A DNA stretch of 64,000 nucleotides from the NCBI GenBank assembly GCA_047967505.1, contig CM106541.1. The stretch is one strand, 5' to 3'. A program made the translations under genes and the position numbers. This document shows, in pieces, positions 47,742 through 58,379 of the stretch. Origin of the DNA: Dipteris shenzhenensis. Lineage: Eukaryota > Polypodiophyta > Polypodiopsida > Gleicheniales. Under the pieces are notes generated by a model that saw only the letters and a list, made by a program, of their open reading frames with translations, was not told the origin of the DNA and made no database searches. Numbering within the stretch: position 1 is the first letter of the stretch; each line of letters opens with the position of its first letter.

Positions 47742-48961
47742 TTACACCAATGCATTCCTAGACATCATTTGTTTCTTTTGAAGAAACAATTCTACAAGGT
47801 TATCTCTAATTATTCCCAATCTAGCAACACCCTCATCATCATCAAAGACTACAGAACTTGGACTTAGATCTGTTGCCCTTGCTAAGAAAGTAACCTCTGT
47901 AGCCATAGCACATGATTGAAGTTCATCCAATCCCACATCGACAATGGCAGTCTTGCTTGCAGCCATTTGCGAGGGTTCATCTGCTCCTTCCTTTGTTTTT
48001 TTACTACCCAACTTTGCAGCATGTAGGAGAACCTTGGCCTCCTCTATCCATGAAGGATCTCCCAATTCATTTCTCACAAGAAACATATTGTGCAATGTAC
48101 AACAGCTCGCAACTATGAGTATGTTTGTGTTCAAATCTGCTTCCATGGGTTTCAATCGAATTCGAAACCTTGCTTTTAAGCTTCCAAAAGCCTTCTCAAC
48201 ACATATATCAGTGGCGCTCAAGGCATAATTAAAAGCTCATTGAGCAGCAGTATGTTGACCATGGGATCTCTTGTAAGGGAACATCAACCATGGTTTTGGG
48301 GGATTAAAGGTTGTATCTTCTAATAGCCAATATCCCTCGCGAGCTATCTAGCCTTCCATCCTCCTATGCCTAATTATGGATAAAGCAAGTGCCTTTGCAT
48401 CATGAATATTGCCACACATACCCATGTCAATCTCGAGGAAGTGTTGGTCCACATCTACGGCTGCCCCATCAAGATTATGGAGTAGAATCACTTGTAGTTA
48501 TAGATTTCATTTCCACCCAAGGATTACAATAGGAATCATGTGGCTTCCATCCACGGAGGCATCAATCGAGGGAATCCTGAATTTCTTTGAAATTTTCTTA
48601 GCCCTTTCACCATACGACCATGTGATATACACCTCCATCCAATATTGGGTTATGATACGAAGTCCCTCTTGTATGATTCTTGCCACTATACTTTGGTCAC
48701 AAAAGAACTCGGAGCTTATGGACAATTGGCTATCTCCATGGGTAAGACATCACAGAAAAATGGCAACCCTTTGTCGTAAAGAGATGACTCTTTTATTGGG
48801 TCCCAATTCGGTTTTCTCAACAAGTGAGGTACTAGAATCAAGGTGAGCAACTGGAGGAGCACATGGAGTAGCTTAGCACCAAAGTCACTGGTCTTCACAA
48901 TGCACAAGCAATCGCTAGCTCTAAGCATCTTCAAATGTTGGACCACCTTAAAAGCTAGCAC
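47742..48961 (-). pseudogene. PIF/Harbinger (DDE_Tnp_4) transposase remnant
   Basis: The minus-strand frames are, in order, 48961-48716, 48725-48507 (SIDASVDGSHMIPIV, holding the first catalytic aspartate), a broken stretch near 48260-48400 (MCGNIHDAKALALS, then GYWLLEDTTF and PWLMFPYK), and 48221-47742 (CVEKAFGSLKARFRIRL with the catalytic glutamate, then LHNM). These match the order of the DDE_Tnp_4 family, which cuts and inserts Harbinger elements. Stops and shifts break it into pieces. The partner Myb/SANT-like protein was not identified. Terminal inverted repeats and the 3-bp target site were not found. Confidence 0.8.
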
Positions 48962-49025
48962 GAGTCATCTCGAACCCATGCACTGCCCCTCAAAGCTCAA
49001 TTAAGGGCAAACACTAGCTGGTGGA

Positions 49026-49197
49026 CACCCATATATGAATGGACCCAGTGCGGCTTACAGAGCTCACAAGGATCTTGAATAGCGAGCACACAACCCTATG
49101 GCACATCACATCACCCATATCTGAATGGACCCAGAGGGTCTTATGGAGCTCACAAGGATCTTGAATAGCGAGCACATAACCCTATGGCACATCACAT
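49026..49197. repeat. 86-bp tandem duplication
   Basis: The unit beginning cacccatatatgaatggacc at 49026 is repeated from 49112 with a few substitutions. Confidence 0.88.
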
Positions 49198-49199
49198 CA

Positions 49200-50460
49200 A
49201 GCACCTATGCTTGGTCCTCCAACCTAGTTGCAAATCTATGGCAGTGCTCCAAAATGACCAATCGAAGCTAGACAATGATGTGGGAAGTGCGACACCACCT
49301 CCCCCTTAACAAACCTTGCAGATCATCGACCCGGGACGAACATGAAGGACACTAAGTAGAGCATAACCACTCAAAGGTAGCCCTAGAACATCGATATTGC
49401 AACCAAAAGTCTTTAGCTTCACAGAACGGGTATACATTCTATTCCCACACACTTTTTGCAACAACATCATTTACCATAATTGACATGAGCATTGCCGTGG
49501 TTACAAACAGAGCCATTCTTTCATTTAGTGCCATATGTCTTCTCTTGAGATATAGAAGCATAAGCAACACAAGTATGACAATCTTCAAATCTTCCTTGTC
49601 CATCTCTACATGTGCTAAGTTTGCAAATTCTTTATTCCACCAAAAATAATGTTGGCGTTCACAAATTAAAAGACAATCAACTCTTGTTGTTTGCTACCTC
49701 TAGTGCATGATTGCATAACCTGCAATTCCAACTTTGCATGTCTGCTATTATTTGCTACTCTTTATTCTGCTACATTGAGCAAGGCACAACTCATAGATGC
49801 ATCCAATAGCCTCACATTAAATGCTGCATATCTCTTGCAATTTCCATTCATGAACATTCTGCCACATTGAGCGAGACACAGCTCATAGATGCATCACATA
49901 GCTTGACATTTAATGCGTGCATATCTCTTCCAATTTTTTGTTCATCAAATTTTTTTATTCATGATCATTCTACCACTTTGAGCCAGACACATGCATCGCA
50001 TAGCCTAACATTTTTTGCTTGCATCTCTCTTTCAATTTTCTAATCGCATTGTGCCAATTTGAGCCAAACATAGGCTGATCGATGTAACACATAACTATTT
50101 ATGTAAGACCTCATATTGTGTATGCATAAACGTTGCCATTTACAGCCTGCATTTCCTATTCTTTCAATGAGACCTATTTCAAATTCTGTGGTTGCTCTGG
50201 GACATCGTTGCCTCTTCTTCCTTTTATGATCTGATATCTGTTAGGTACTCAATGTGACCGAGCGGGTGCATGTATCTTGGCTTTTCATGCAGAGTTCTCA
50301 CAGCAATCATCTTCCTCCTTTTATCATAATCCTACCATCATTGCAACTAGAAACAAGCTCGGTGCCACTTCATTGCACAAAGACATAGTTTGGCATAGTT
50401 TTCACATCTAATCGGAAATCTTTAGGTTCACACTCGTTGTAGCAACCGGGAAGAATTAGA
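49200..50460. other. Intergenic, no supported gene
   Basis: Contains short repeated phrases (gagccagacac, catctctt) near 49780-50060. I see no coding signal. Confidence 0.35.
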
Positions 50461-50590
50461 AAATGCAGGTCGAGTGAAGGTTCCGACTTCAGAGGGCATG
50501 AGCAACATCTCTAATTAACGCTTCTTCCTGCATCAAAGCTCGAGGCATCAGGAGATTTGTGTCCGGTCCAATGAGCTACTGAGTGCAAAG

Positions 50591-51556
50591 ATGCAAATAC
50601 AAATCCCATTTGCGCAAATAAGGGAGCTTACATATGAAGGGAAATATGGCTTGCATGGTAGCATCATGAATGTCTTTGTAGATACTGAGAGAGCACAAAC
50701 AGTGCTCCCTAGGTTTCTTACGGACAATGCAACCCTTCTTGCATCAATCAAACGCAGCCTGCAATACTCACACAAACACATGAGCGGTCTCGTGCAGCCA
50801 ACAGCCACAATACATGCACTATATGAGCTACTGAAATTTCCACTTTACAAGCAAAGCAATGTTCAGGTAAATCCACTCTGGTTGTCGCACATAAAGCGTG
50901 CTACAAGAGAAGCTATAGGAGTAGCAGCAAGGTCGCCCCCAAATAATTGAAGCTGCCCCACGGATGAGACCATCAACATAGACACACTTGTACATGGGCT
51001 ATACACAAGCCAGCAGGTAGTGGATTACCATGACGCACCTGTGGTTATCGCACCATCAAAGGGGTTCTCGCCATTGAGCATATTCAAAGATAAACATTGT
51101 GAGGAGATGGCCTTCCCGACACTATTCTATGGCAAGCCATGTGCATACAACATTCCAGGCAGAGCAACATACCAAGAGATTGCAAAATGGGAGTTACAAA
51201 ACAAGGATAGGCGATTCGCTACTTGTATCGACAACCTTTTCTTCAAAACAATGAAAATCATCGTATGGCAAATACTTTCATCAACATGGGTTCGAATGCG
51301 CAAAGGGCAGCTCAGAGGAGCTACATTGCAAGCAAGAGATGCATTGGTCGACGCCAATGTAAAGAGACTACTGCAGTCCAACATTGGCTACCATGACTTC
51401 ACTTGCCTCTGTACTTCAGTAGACTACAAACAACGACTGAAGAGGGAGCTCTTCGCTATGGTGCACCAACTTGACTTTCTTTGTTACATTCTCAGCAGTA
51501 GAGAAGATATGGGATCCACTACTACGATGCTTGGAAAGTTTGCGCACAACAACTAA
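50591..51556 (+). pseudogene. Helentron N-terminal region
   Basis: 50591-50950 encodes YEGKYGLHGSIMNVFVDTER, then LQYSHKHMSGLVQP, a pattern common just upstream of Helitron Rep. 51020-51556 encodes EEMAFPTLFYGKPC (compare the conserved E-E-x-x-F-P-x-L-F/Y of Helitron proteins) and DALVDANVKRLL. A frameshift lies between 51471 and 51556, and a stop near 50948. Confidence 0.65.
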
Positions 51557-52582
51557 CGAGGCAAACCACGTCACATCACGGAATGATATCCGTAACATGA
51601 TCCGGTCAGAACCCGTGATGACAAAACGTTACTACGTTCACATATTCTGTGCCATGAAAGCATTACTAAAGGTAGACGAAACAATTCTGGGACGCGTCGT
51701 CGACTACTTCTTCATGATCAAGTTCCAGAACAAGGGCAGCCAACATGACCACGGGCTGCTCTGGGTTGAAAACGCGCCCACTGACGGGTCCTCGAGCACC
51801 AACGAGATTCAGCTATTCATCAATAAGCATATCACAACAAATGCAGCGCTCCTGCCAGTTCAAATGAAAGACATCCAAACACACAACCACCGGAAGACCT
51901 GCAAGAAAAGAAATAAAACATGCAGGTTTGGCTTTCCTCGACCACCAATGCGGGAGACAAGAGTCCTCGAGCCACTAGGTGATCTCGAACAACGGTACTC
52001 AGACAAAGCACAAAGACGTCCGGTTGGAGCAACGCTCTCCCAACAAACAACAACGACGCTATCTTTTGACGGGTTCATGGAAAAAATAGGGCTGTAAGAT
52101 GACGAGTACATAATGACTTTGCATAGCACAATCACACAGCCAACCACATTCCTGAAACGGGAACCGAAGGATATTTACACTAACAACTTCAACCACTCCG
52201 TATCACCACTTTGGGAAGCAAACACGGACATCTAATTCATACTAAACCCCCATCATACTGCACCTCGTACATTACCAAACAAGATAAAGAAACAACAAAA
52301 CCTATCCGGGAAGCCCTCGAATCAGACATGCAGAGCAACAGCCCCGCAAACGAGCATGTAAGGAAGATTGAAAATGCAATACTAAACATGCAACACATCA
52401 GTGCCCTACAAGCGGGCTACCTCTACCTTTTGCTCCCACTCACGAGCGCAACCATGCAGTTCTATTACATCAACACAAGTGAACTTGGTGAACGGACATT
52501 GCTTTTGAAGAGGCGAGCACAACTAGAACAGCTGGCCCCACAAAGCACAAACATTTTCTTTGATGACATCATAACCAAATAG
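51471..52582 (+). pseudogene. Helentron Rep (HUH) domain
   Basis: 51471-52097 carries KFQNKGSQHDHGLLW, containing the HUH-type metal motif as H-D-H, then a cysteine/histidine stretch CKKRNKTCRFGFPRPP, found after Rep in this superfamily. Another frame from 52211 carries CTSYITKQDKE, in the position of the catalytic tyrosine motif Y-x-x-K-Y-x-x-K. Rep would nick and join DNA in rolling-circle transposition. A stop at about 52096 and a frame change separate the two parts. Confidence 0.7.
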
Positions 52583-53073
52583 ACAAACCGTAACAATGCA
52601 TTGCACCATATTTGCCTCGCAAAATTTGCGAGTGAGCACACGGTTCCAAAGCATCAAAAGAGCGCTCAAAAAAGGGGACGTATCATAAGGTTCAACAACT
52701 ACAACAAAACTAAGGACCCTGAGAGCCACTACAGGGAGCAATGCCTACTGTATTTGCCATTCCATCATCATGAGCACACCCTCTCAATTGAAAACCCGAC
52801 CTGGCACGACATGTACACCTCCAACACCAACACAATCGAGAGAAATTGGCAACAATACAATAAGACCTACACCTGCAATGCAACAACCAGTCCGGCAAAC
52901 TCATCAAATATGTCGGTGACAAAACCAAGCATCGAGAAGATAGGCTAGGACAAGTTCAACCTTGAGGCTCGGACCAATCACAAAAAATCAACATTGGCAT
53001 CGTCTCAAACAAGGAACACTATGCGTCCTTATGCAAACTAAACAAACAACAATGATGCATCCTTGATGACATC

Positions 53074-53526
53074 ATGCTCAAGAAAAGGTTGTGCCCAAAC
53101 AAACCATTCCACCTATTCTTATCAAGAGAGGTAGGGGTAGGGAAAACATTTGCATTGCTGACGATATTGCAAGCACTGCTATGGCTTTACTCACACAAGC
53201 AGACTTCAGATATTGAACTGCCCAAAGCACTAGTCCTCGCATACACTGAAAGAGTGGCACACGCAGTACATGGAATGACATTACATGCGGCGCTACACCT
53301 CCCCCTACTGACATCCACATACACTACACTATCATCGGAGAAGCTCCAAATACTATCCAGCGAGATACAGCACAACCATGACAAGCCCTTCGAGAGGGTG
53401 GATGTCCTACTCTGCCATGACCTTTACCACGCAAGCCCGACAAAATACTCATGGATATTTATGGAGAAAGCAACAACATCAACATTGCTCGGATCGATCT
53501 GGAGGACACATGTGCACTACTACTAG
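53074..53526 (+). pseudogene. Helentron PIF1-type helicase N-terminal part
   Basis: The frame starts KPFHLFLSREVGVGKTFALL, a variant Walker A (G-V-G-K-T), followed by ALVLAYTERVAHAVHGMTLH and LHLPLL (helicase motif Ia region), and LSSEIQHNHDKPFERVDVLL. The expected DE of motif II and the later motifs are missing, and the sequence then passes into an unrelated frame and the EEP domain, suggesting deletion of most of the helicase. Confidence 0.65.
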
Positions 53527-53610
53527 CTTGACTTGCCCATGCGCCAAACCAAAAAAAGCACAACCAGACCACAAGAACCTTTGCAAAATGTATTACAAAC
53601 AATTTCACAA

Positions 53611-53790
53611 ACCACGGTGACATATATAGTAGGAGATTTCAATGTGGACTACAATACGAAAAGTGGCTCACAAAAAAGGTTGTAGGACTTCATGTCGCAC
53701 TACAAGCTTCAACATATAGTAAAAGAGCCAACAACCATTTACGGATCAACTCTCGATTAGATCTGGACAAATAGACCAACACGCAGCGCA
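53611..53790 (+). pseudogene. Helentron EEP endonuclease C-terminal part
   Basis: Frame around 53611-53790 reads TYIVGDFNVDYN, then DFMSHYKLQHIVKEPTTIYG and STLD, stop, IWTNRP. The G-D-F-N and L-D-x-I-x-x-N motifs are diagnostic of EEP/APE-like nucleases. Two in-frame stops (about 53684 and 53758) break it. The same fold occurs in LINEs, but position and strand favour the Helentron. Confidence 0.65.
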
Positions 53791-54133
53791 TGAATAGGGA
53801 CAAGATTCGCATACTGGTCACACCACTCCTTGCTATTCACAGACATACAAACAAATTGAAAAGCCAAACACAAATGTGCAAAGACAAACACGGCATCTCT
53901 AGATACACTGCATCGTTGAGTGGAAAACAAAGGTGGGGATCCCATTATGGCTTTGTCTTTTGGAGTGTCATTATAAGTCTAAGTGTAAGTAGCTCGATAA
54001 ATATTTCGAATAACTTGTGAAAGGAAACGATAGGTGTAAATTGGAAGGAAAGGAAAAGAGAAAAAGCAATTGAAGGTGAAGGAATATCGGGAAAGGTAGA
54101 TGAGTGAAAGAGAGGACATAAAAGAGATGAAAA

Positions 54134-54147
54134 GGGGGGGGGGGGGG
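54134..54147. repeat. G14 homopolymer
   Basis: Fourteen consecutive G on the plus strand. Confidence 0.9.
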
Positions 54148-54489
54148 TGCATACGTGGTGGATGGGTCATTAAATAAAAGTGGGGACATGCCTATTTTGG
54201 CAAGAGTAATATAAATGTGGTGTCATACAAGAGATAAAGAGACCCTCTATCTTTAGAGAGAAACACCTAACAAAAGACAAAAGCTTCAGGATAAAAGACA
54301 AAAGCATTTAGGACCTCCACACACAAGCAAAAACCTTAAACCCTAAACACATTAGAAGCCCTTAAACTTCTACTAGCCCACATTTAAGCCTCATACTAAC
54401 CATAATTTGCAAGGTCAAATTGACCAAATGAACTAATTTCAAAACTATGGCCCTAATTAGCAACTCACTAACCAAGTCATTCCTTAGGA

Positions 54490-55430
54490 CCCTTGCAGGG
54501 CCAAAAGCCTTTAGCCAACCAACATGAAAAAGTAGACATCCATGGGCAGGCCAATTGGATAAAATCCACCTTGTTTGCATTCTTCGTCAAGTCGTTCTAT
54601 CGGGTGTGGCTATGTGCCGTCTTTGTATCCGTGTATTCAACTCTTCTTACAACCCAATCTCTAGCTCCCACAACTATTTCCCTTTCCTGTGAAGTACGTA
54701 GCTTACTTGCATTGAAGATTGATGAAAGTGAGGTTGTCAAAGGTCCAAAAGTAGAAAGGATCATTCTAACATTGATGAATAGAATACTGGACCTTCAAGT
54801 TGATCTTGATGATGCAAGGCAATTCAACGTGCAATCAAAATAGGAGATTTGGTGGCTGGCTGCATTTAAGGTACCATGGAAATTTGAATTTTGAATTGGT
54901 AATGGAAAATACTTAGAATATTTTAAAATGGAATGTGAGTTGGTTTTGCAGGCTCCAAAGGAGTCACATTCAATTTTGAAGTGGTTCTTTGACCAAACCG
55001 ATATCCAGAGATCGATTAGACTAAGGCACCGGATCGTGATGTTCTGGGAAAAGATCCATCATGGAGCCCAATCCTTGAAATTCCTCTTGAGAGGTACACA
55101 TTTTTGCTCTTATGCTATTGTCAAAATAATTGAAAAGTTGGTGCATCTATATATCATTGATGCGTATAACTTAAAGCCCCAACAAGAAAGTGAGAGGATG
55201 ATTGCAAGAATTGAAAAGGTGCTTTCAGATATGGGACTATACTCTGGGCAAGTCAAGATCACAAAAGATGAGAAAAGATCTGGAAAAATAAGCAATGTTC
55301 CTTGTAAGCCAAGTTTTGTAGGTGTCAAGGCTTTAAAATTTCTTTCTGCAAAGAAAAAGAATGATAGGCTCAAATGTACTGTGAGTTTGATGTATGGCAA
55401 ATGCTACAAAGCTTGTTGTGAATGAGGGGG
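54490..55430 (+). other. Unassigned reading frames
   Basis: 54493-54843 (117 codons) and 54928-55425 (165 codons; LKWFFDQTDIQRSIRLRHRIVMFW, later MIARIEKVLSDMG) are open and of ordinary composition. I recognise no domain. They may be exons of one gene or relics; a polypurine run follows at 55422-55440. Confidence 0.3.
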
Positions 55431-56680
55431 GAAGGGGGAAAAAAGATTGGAAAAATCTTGAGTTTGGTTAGCTCTTGATATCTTGGTACCTTTGCTACTA
55501 AAGAAAAGGTTTGAAGATGATGATGTGCACCATTTCATCAATGTTGTGAATGACTTTAGCTAGAATATGGAGATCGATTGGGAAAGGAATCATTTCACAT
55601 AGTACATGGTAATCTCTAACTTACATGTTAAGTGTACATATTGATTGGTCCCATACTTATTAAAACAAATTATTGTTTTGCAACACATTTTTTTTGCCCA
55701 TGCAAGCATGGCATTATGGAAGCATTCGAGTGTAGTCCACTTAGGGCATGGAAAGATCGCATTGGCAAGTGCGTTGTGTGTATAACAAAGCAACACAACA
55801 TGGAGGTGGTAGAACCACATTGAGCCCGATGGTTAAATTGGTTCAATGGTGGTATAGTCGTATTGAAATAAGAGTAGCTACAACACTAGCATTCAAAGAG
55901 CCCTCATTGTCCCCTTGGGGCGCCAACTCCCTTTAATAAGAAAAATGTATCAAAATCTTGAGTATGAGATGAATTTAACAATATGCCATGAGTAGAAATT
56001 AGTCAAATTAACATGATTGTGTTCTATACTAAAAGATATTCTTGAAAATATGTCTTTACACCTTGAAATTTTAAAGATGGGTTTTCATATTTTAGTGTAA
56101 TTTTTGTTTTACCCCCCCCCATCCAAAAGCCCCCCCCCCCCCCTTTGGGCCTCTCATATTATGAAAAATATGAAGAAATTTCAAAACCTTGCATATTTTT
56201 CAAGGTATATACCTTATATTTTGTGGGAGGGGGGACATGAGATTTTCATATTTTTCATGCATATTCTATATGGATCTTGTCCCCTCATACCCTATATTTT
56301 GGACGAGGGTAGTAACATAATACATATTAAGTTGGCACCCGAGGATTTGTCCCATGCAGTGCGAGATGTTAATGCTGAGCATAGAAGAATAATATACGAT
56401 TCATCAAATGCAAGACAACATCATGCAAGGTGGCATGTAACGCATCACAGAGAAGGGCGCATATGGGTGGAGTCACATGAAATTGATGGCGTAGGATCTT
56501 CCAATGTGGATGCCCATTCATAAATTTCAAAATTTATTTGTAATTTCAAAATTTATTTGTAATTTTAGTTATGTGATGCGCAGTAAAGTCAATGTATCAA
56601 GGCTACAAAAGGAAAATTTTGAGTGGTTCCATGTAAATTATAGGTTTCCAACTCTGGGTTGCGCCAATTTTATGCTTTTG
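55431..56680. other. Intergenic with C homopolymers
   Basis: C9 at 56112-56120 and C14 at 56130-56143. A frame ending at 56523 (LAPEDLSHAVRDVNAEHRR) looks exon-like but is unassigned. Confidence 0.35.
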
Positions 56681-57066
56681 GAGTTTATGCTAAAAACGAG
56701 TATTTTTAAAAATTAGGGTTTTGGGCCCTATATAAAGCAAGGAATTGCAATGAAAAAAAGGAAAATTTGAGGGTAGTGGAGAGGGCGGTGGTGAAGGTGA
56801 TGTGGATGTGGAGAGAGGAGAGGTGGTGAGCGAGGTGGAGCATAAGTTTGGAAGGAAGGGGGATGAGGTGGTTGCAAATAGGAGAGGGAGAGGTGGGGCA
56901 GAGAGGATAGGGAGAGGACAATGAGGCAGTGAGAGGGAGAGGTAGGGAGGAGAGGACAGGGTCACAAAGGGAGAGGGAGAAGTAGGGCAAAGAGGACAAG
57001 GTCACAAAGGGAGAGGGAGTTTATGTTGAAAATAAGTTATTTTATGTTTTTGTGCCCTATATAAAG
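56681..57066 (+). repeat. Duplicated promoter-like block
   Basis: The phrase gagtttatg...ccctatataaag ends at 56737 and occurs again ending at 57066, about 329 bp apart. Between and after the copies is a purine-rich stretch. Confidence 0.7.
57058..57066 (+). promoter_or_regulatory. Putative TATA box of the histone-like gene
   Basis: TATATAAAG, 136 bases upstream of ATG 57202. The twin sits at 56729-56737. Confidence 0.5.
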
Positions 57067-57201
57067 GAATGAGGTCTCATTTTTTTTTCATCGTTTAAAG
57101 AGCTCTCCACTCCCACACTCCAACACCCCCTACCACTTGCCCCTAATCCCCCATCCCCCTCTATCCCTCTCTCACCCTTTCCCCCTCTCTCTCCATCCCC
57201 C

Positions 57202-57991
57202 ATGACTAGGAAAAAGAAGATGGCCAAAAAGCTTGACCAACTTGCCCCACCCCTTCTTATGATAGCTCTGCCAGCAATCCACCACCCAATGCACTACCCG
57301 CAATAGAACCACCCCCCTCAGGGGAACCATTCCGTCCTCAAAATCTTCCAATGCAGAGGAATGAGATGGTACTAGAAGATGAGGACACGGATAGGGACAC
57401 GGAAAAAAAGATGGAAGAGGATGCCCATCAATGGCAGGAGCAAAGGACTAAGCAACACATAGATAGACCCACAACATCATCCATGCATGAGCCAGATTCC
57501 TTGTACACATGAGGGCCATCAATAGTAGCATCCTCATGCAACACCGTAGCCACAATGTCCACACCCAGTGCTAGAGCCACAACGTCCACGCTCAACCCCG
57601 CAATCACATCCAAGAATGATAGGTCCTCCCCCTGCAAGGAGTTATAGGTTCAAACTGAGCACCGCGGCACTACAAGAGATCTGCAAGTATCAGAAGTCCA
57701 TTGATCTCCTCATCCCAAAGGCAAGCTTTGCAAAGGTGGTGCACAAGGTGGTGCAAGACATCAACCAAGGTGCCATGAATAGATGGTATCGAAGAGGCAA
57801 GGCAGGGGTGGGGGAAGCCCCTTGGAGGATTTCAGCAGATGCCCTTCTTAGGTTGCAGCACGCAACTGAAGCCTACATGGTAGACCTCTTCAACAATGTC
57901 CAACTGGGCTGCTATCCATAGGAGCATGGTAACAGTGACTACAAAGGATATGCAGTTTATCGTACGTCTTAGGAGACCCAAGAATACTTAG
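57202..57991 (+). pseudogene. Divergent histone H3, CENH3-like, with frameshifts
   Basis: The core frame (57568-57921) contains RSYRFKLSTAALQEICKYQK, matching H3 from the end of the tail through the alpha-N helix (R-Y-R-P-G-T-V-A-L-R-E-I-R-x-Y-Q-K-S). Then SIDLLIPKASFAKVVHKVVQ matches alpha-1, and ALLRLQHATEAYMVDLFNN matches alpha-2. Loop 1 between them is about ten residues longer than in canonical H3; an enlarged loop 1 is typical of CENH3. A one-base excess near 57908-57911 shifts the frame; the next frame continues AIHRSMVTVTTKDMQFIVRL and RR to a stop at 57989-57991, matching the H3 C-terminus. The N-terminal tail region (ATG 57202, MTRKKKMAKKL) is a separate frame with shifts. No introns are seen, which favours a retrocopy, though sequencing error could explain the single shift. 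Confidence 0.7.
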
Positions 57992-58009
57992 GGTTGTTTT
58001 TTGTACTCT

Positions 58010-58240
58010 GCCTTGGGTGATTGTTGGAGATGGTGTATGTACTGTGACTTGGGTCTTCTCAATGTTGTATTTTATACCTTTGAATAGAATAAAGTGTCCC
58101 TTTTTACAACACTTGCAGTCTATGTCTTTATCATTACAATATTCAATTTCACTACATGCAATACTTTGAATATAATAAAGTGTTCTTTATTACAACATTT
58201 GTCGTCTATGTCTTTGTTATTGCGATATTTGATTTCCTTA
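58010..58240. repeat. 3' flank with polyadenylation-like signals and a direct repeat
   Basis: Phrases gaataaagtgt(t/c)c and cgtctatgtctttgttattgc-type words occur twice (about 58084-58150 and 58170-58240), each with AATAAAG, a plausible polyadenylation signal. Confidence 0.45.
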
Positions 58241-58379
58241 AATGCCTATATTTTTGCAACCTCTATTTAACTTACATGCAATTCAAAGAAAAGAAATATT
58301 AACAAATAAATAAATCAATTGAAAATTGTAGTCTTTATTTCATTAGAGTGAGTTTACAAAGATAAGCCCTTTAGGGCAC

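Larger units (their letters stand above)
50500..53800 (+). mobile_element. Decayed Helentron-like (Helitron superfamily) element
   Basis: In order on the plus strand: a DUF6570-like region, a Helitron N-terminal domain, a Rep nuclease with HUH motif, a PIF1-type helicase start, and an exonuclease/endonuclease/phosphatase (EEP) domain. Rep plus helicase is the hallmark of Helitrons, and a C-terminal EEP domain is the hallmark of the Helentron branch. The frame is broken many times. Ends were not defined. Confidence 0.75.

Noticed and set aside
56690-57005. Minus-strand Ser/Leu/Pro-rich frames near the histone-like gene
   Set aside because: Complement of the purine-rich stretch between the duplicated promoter blocks.
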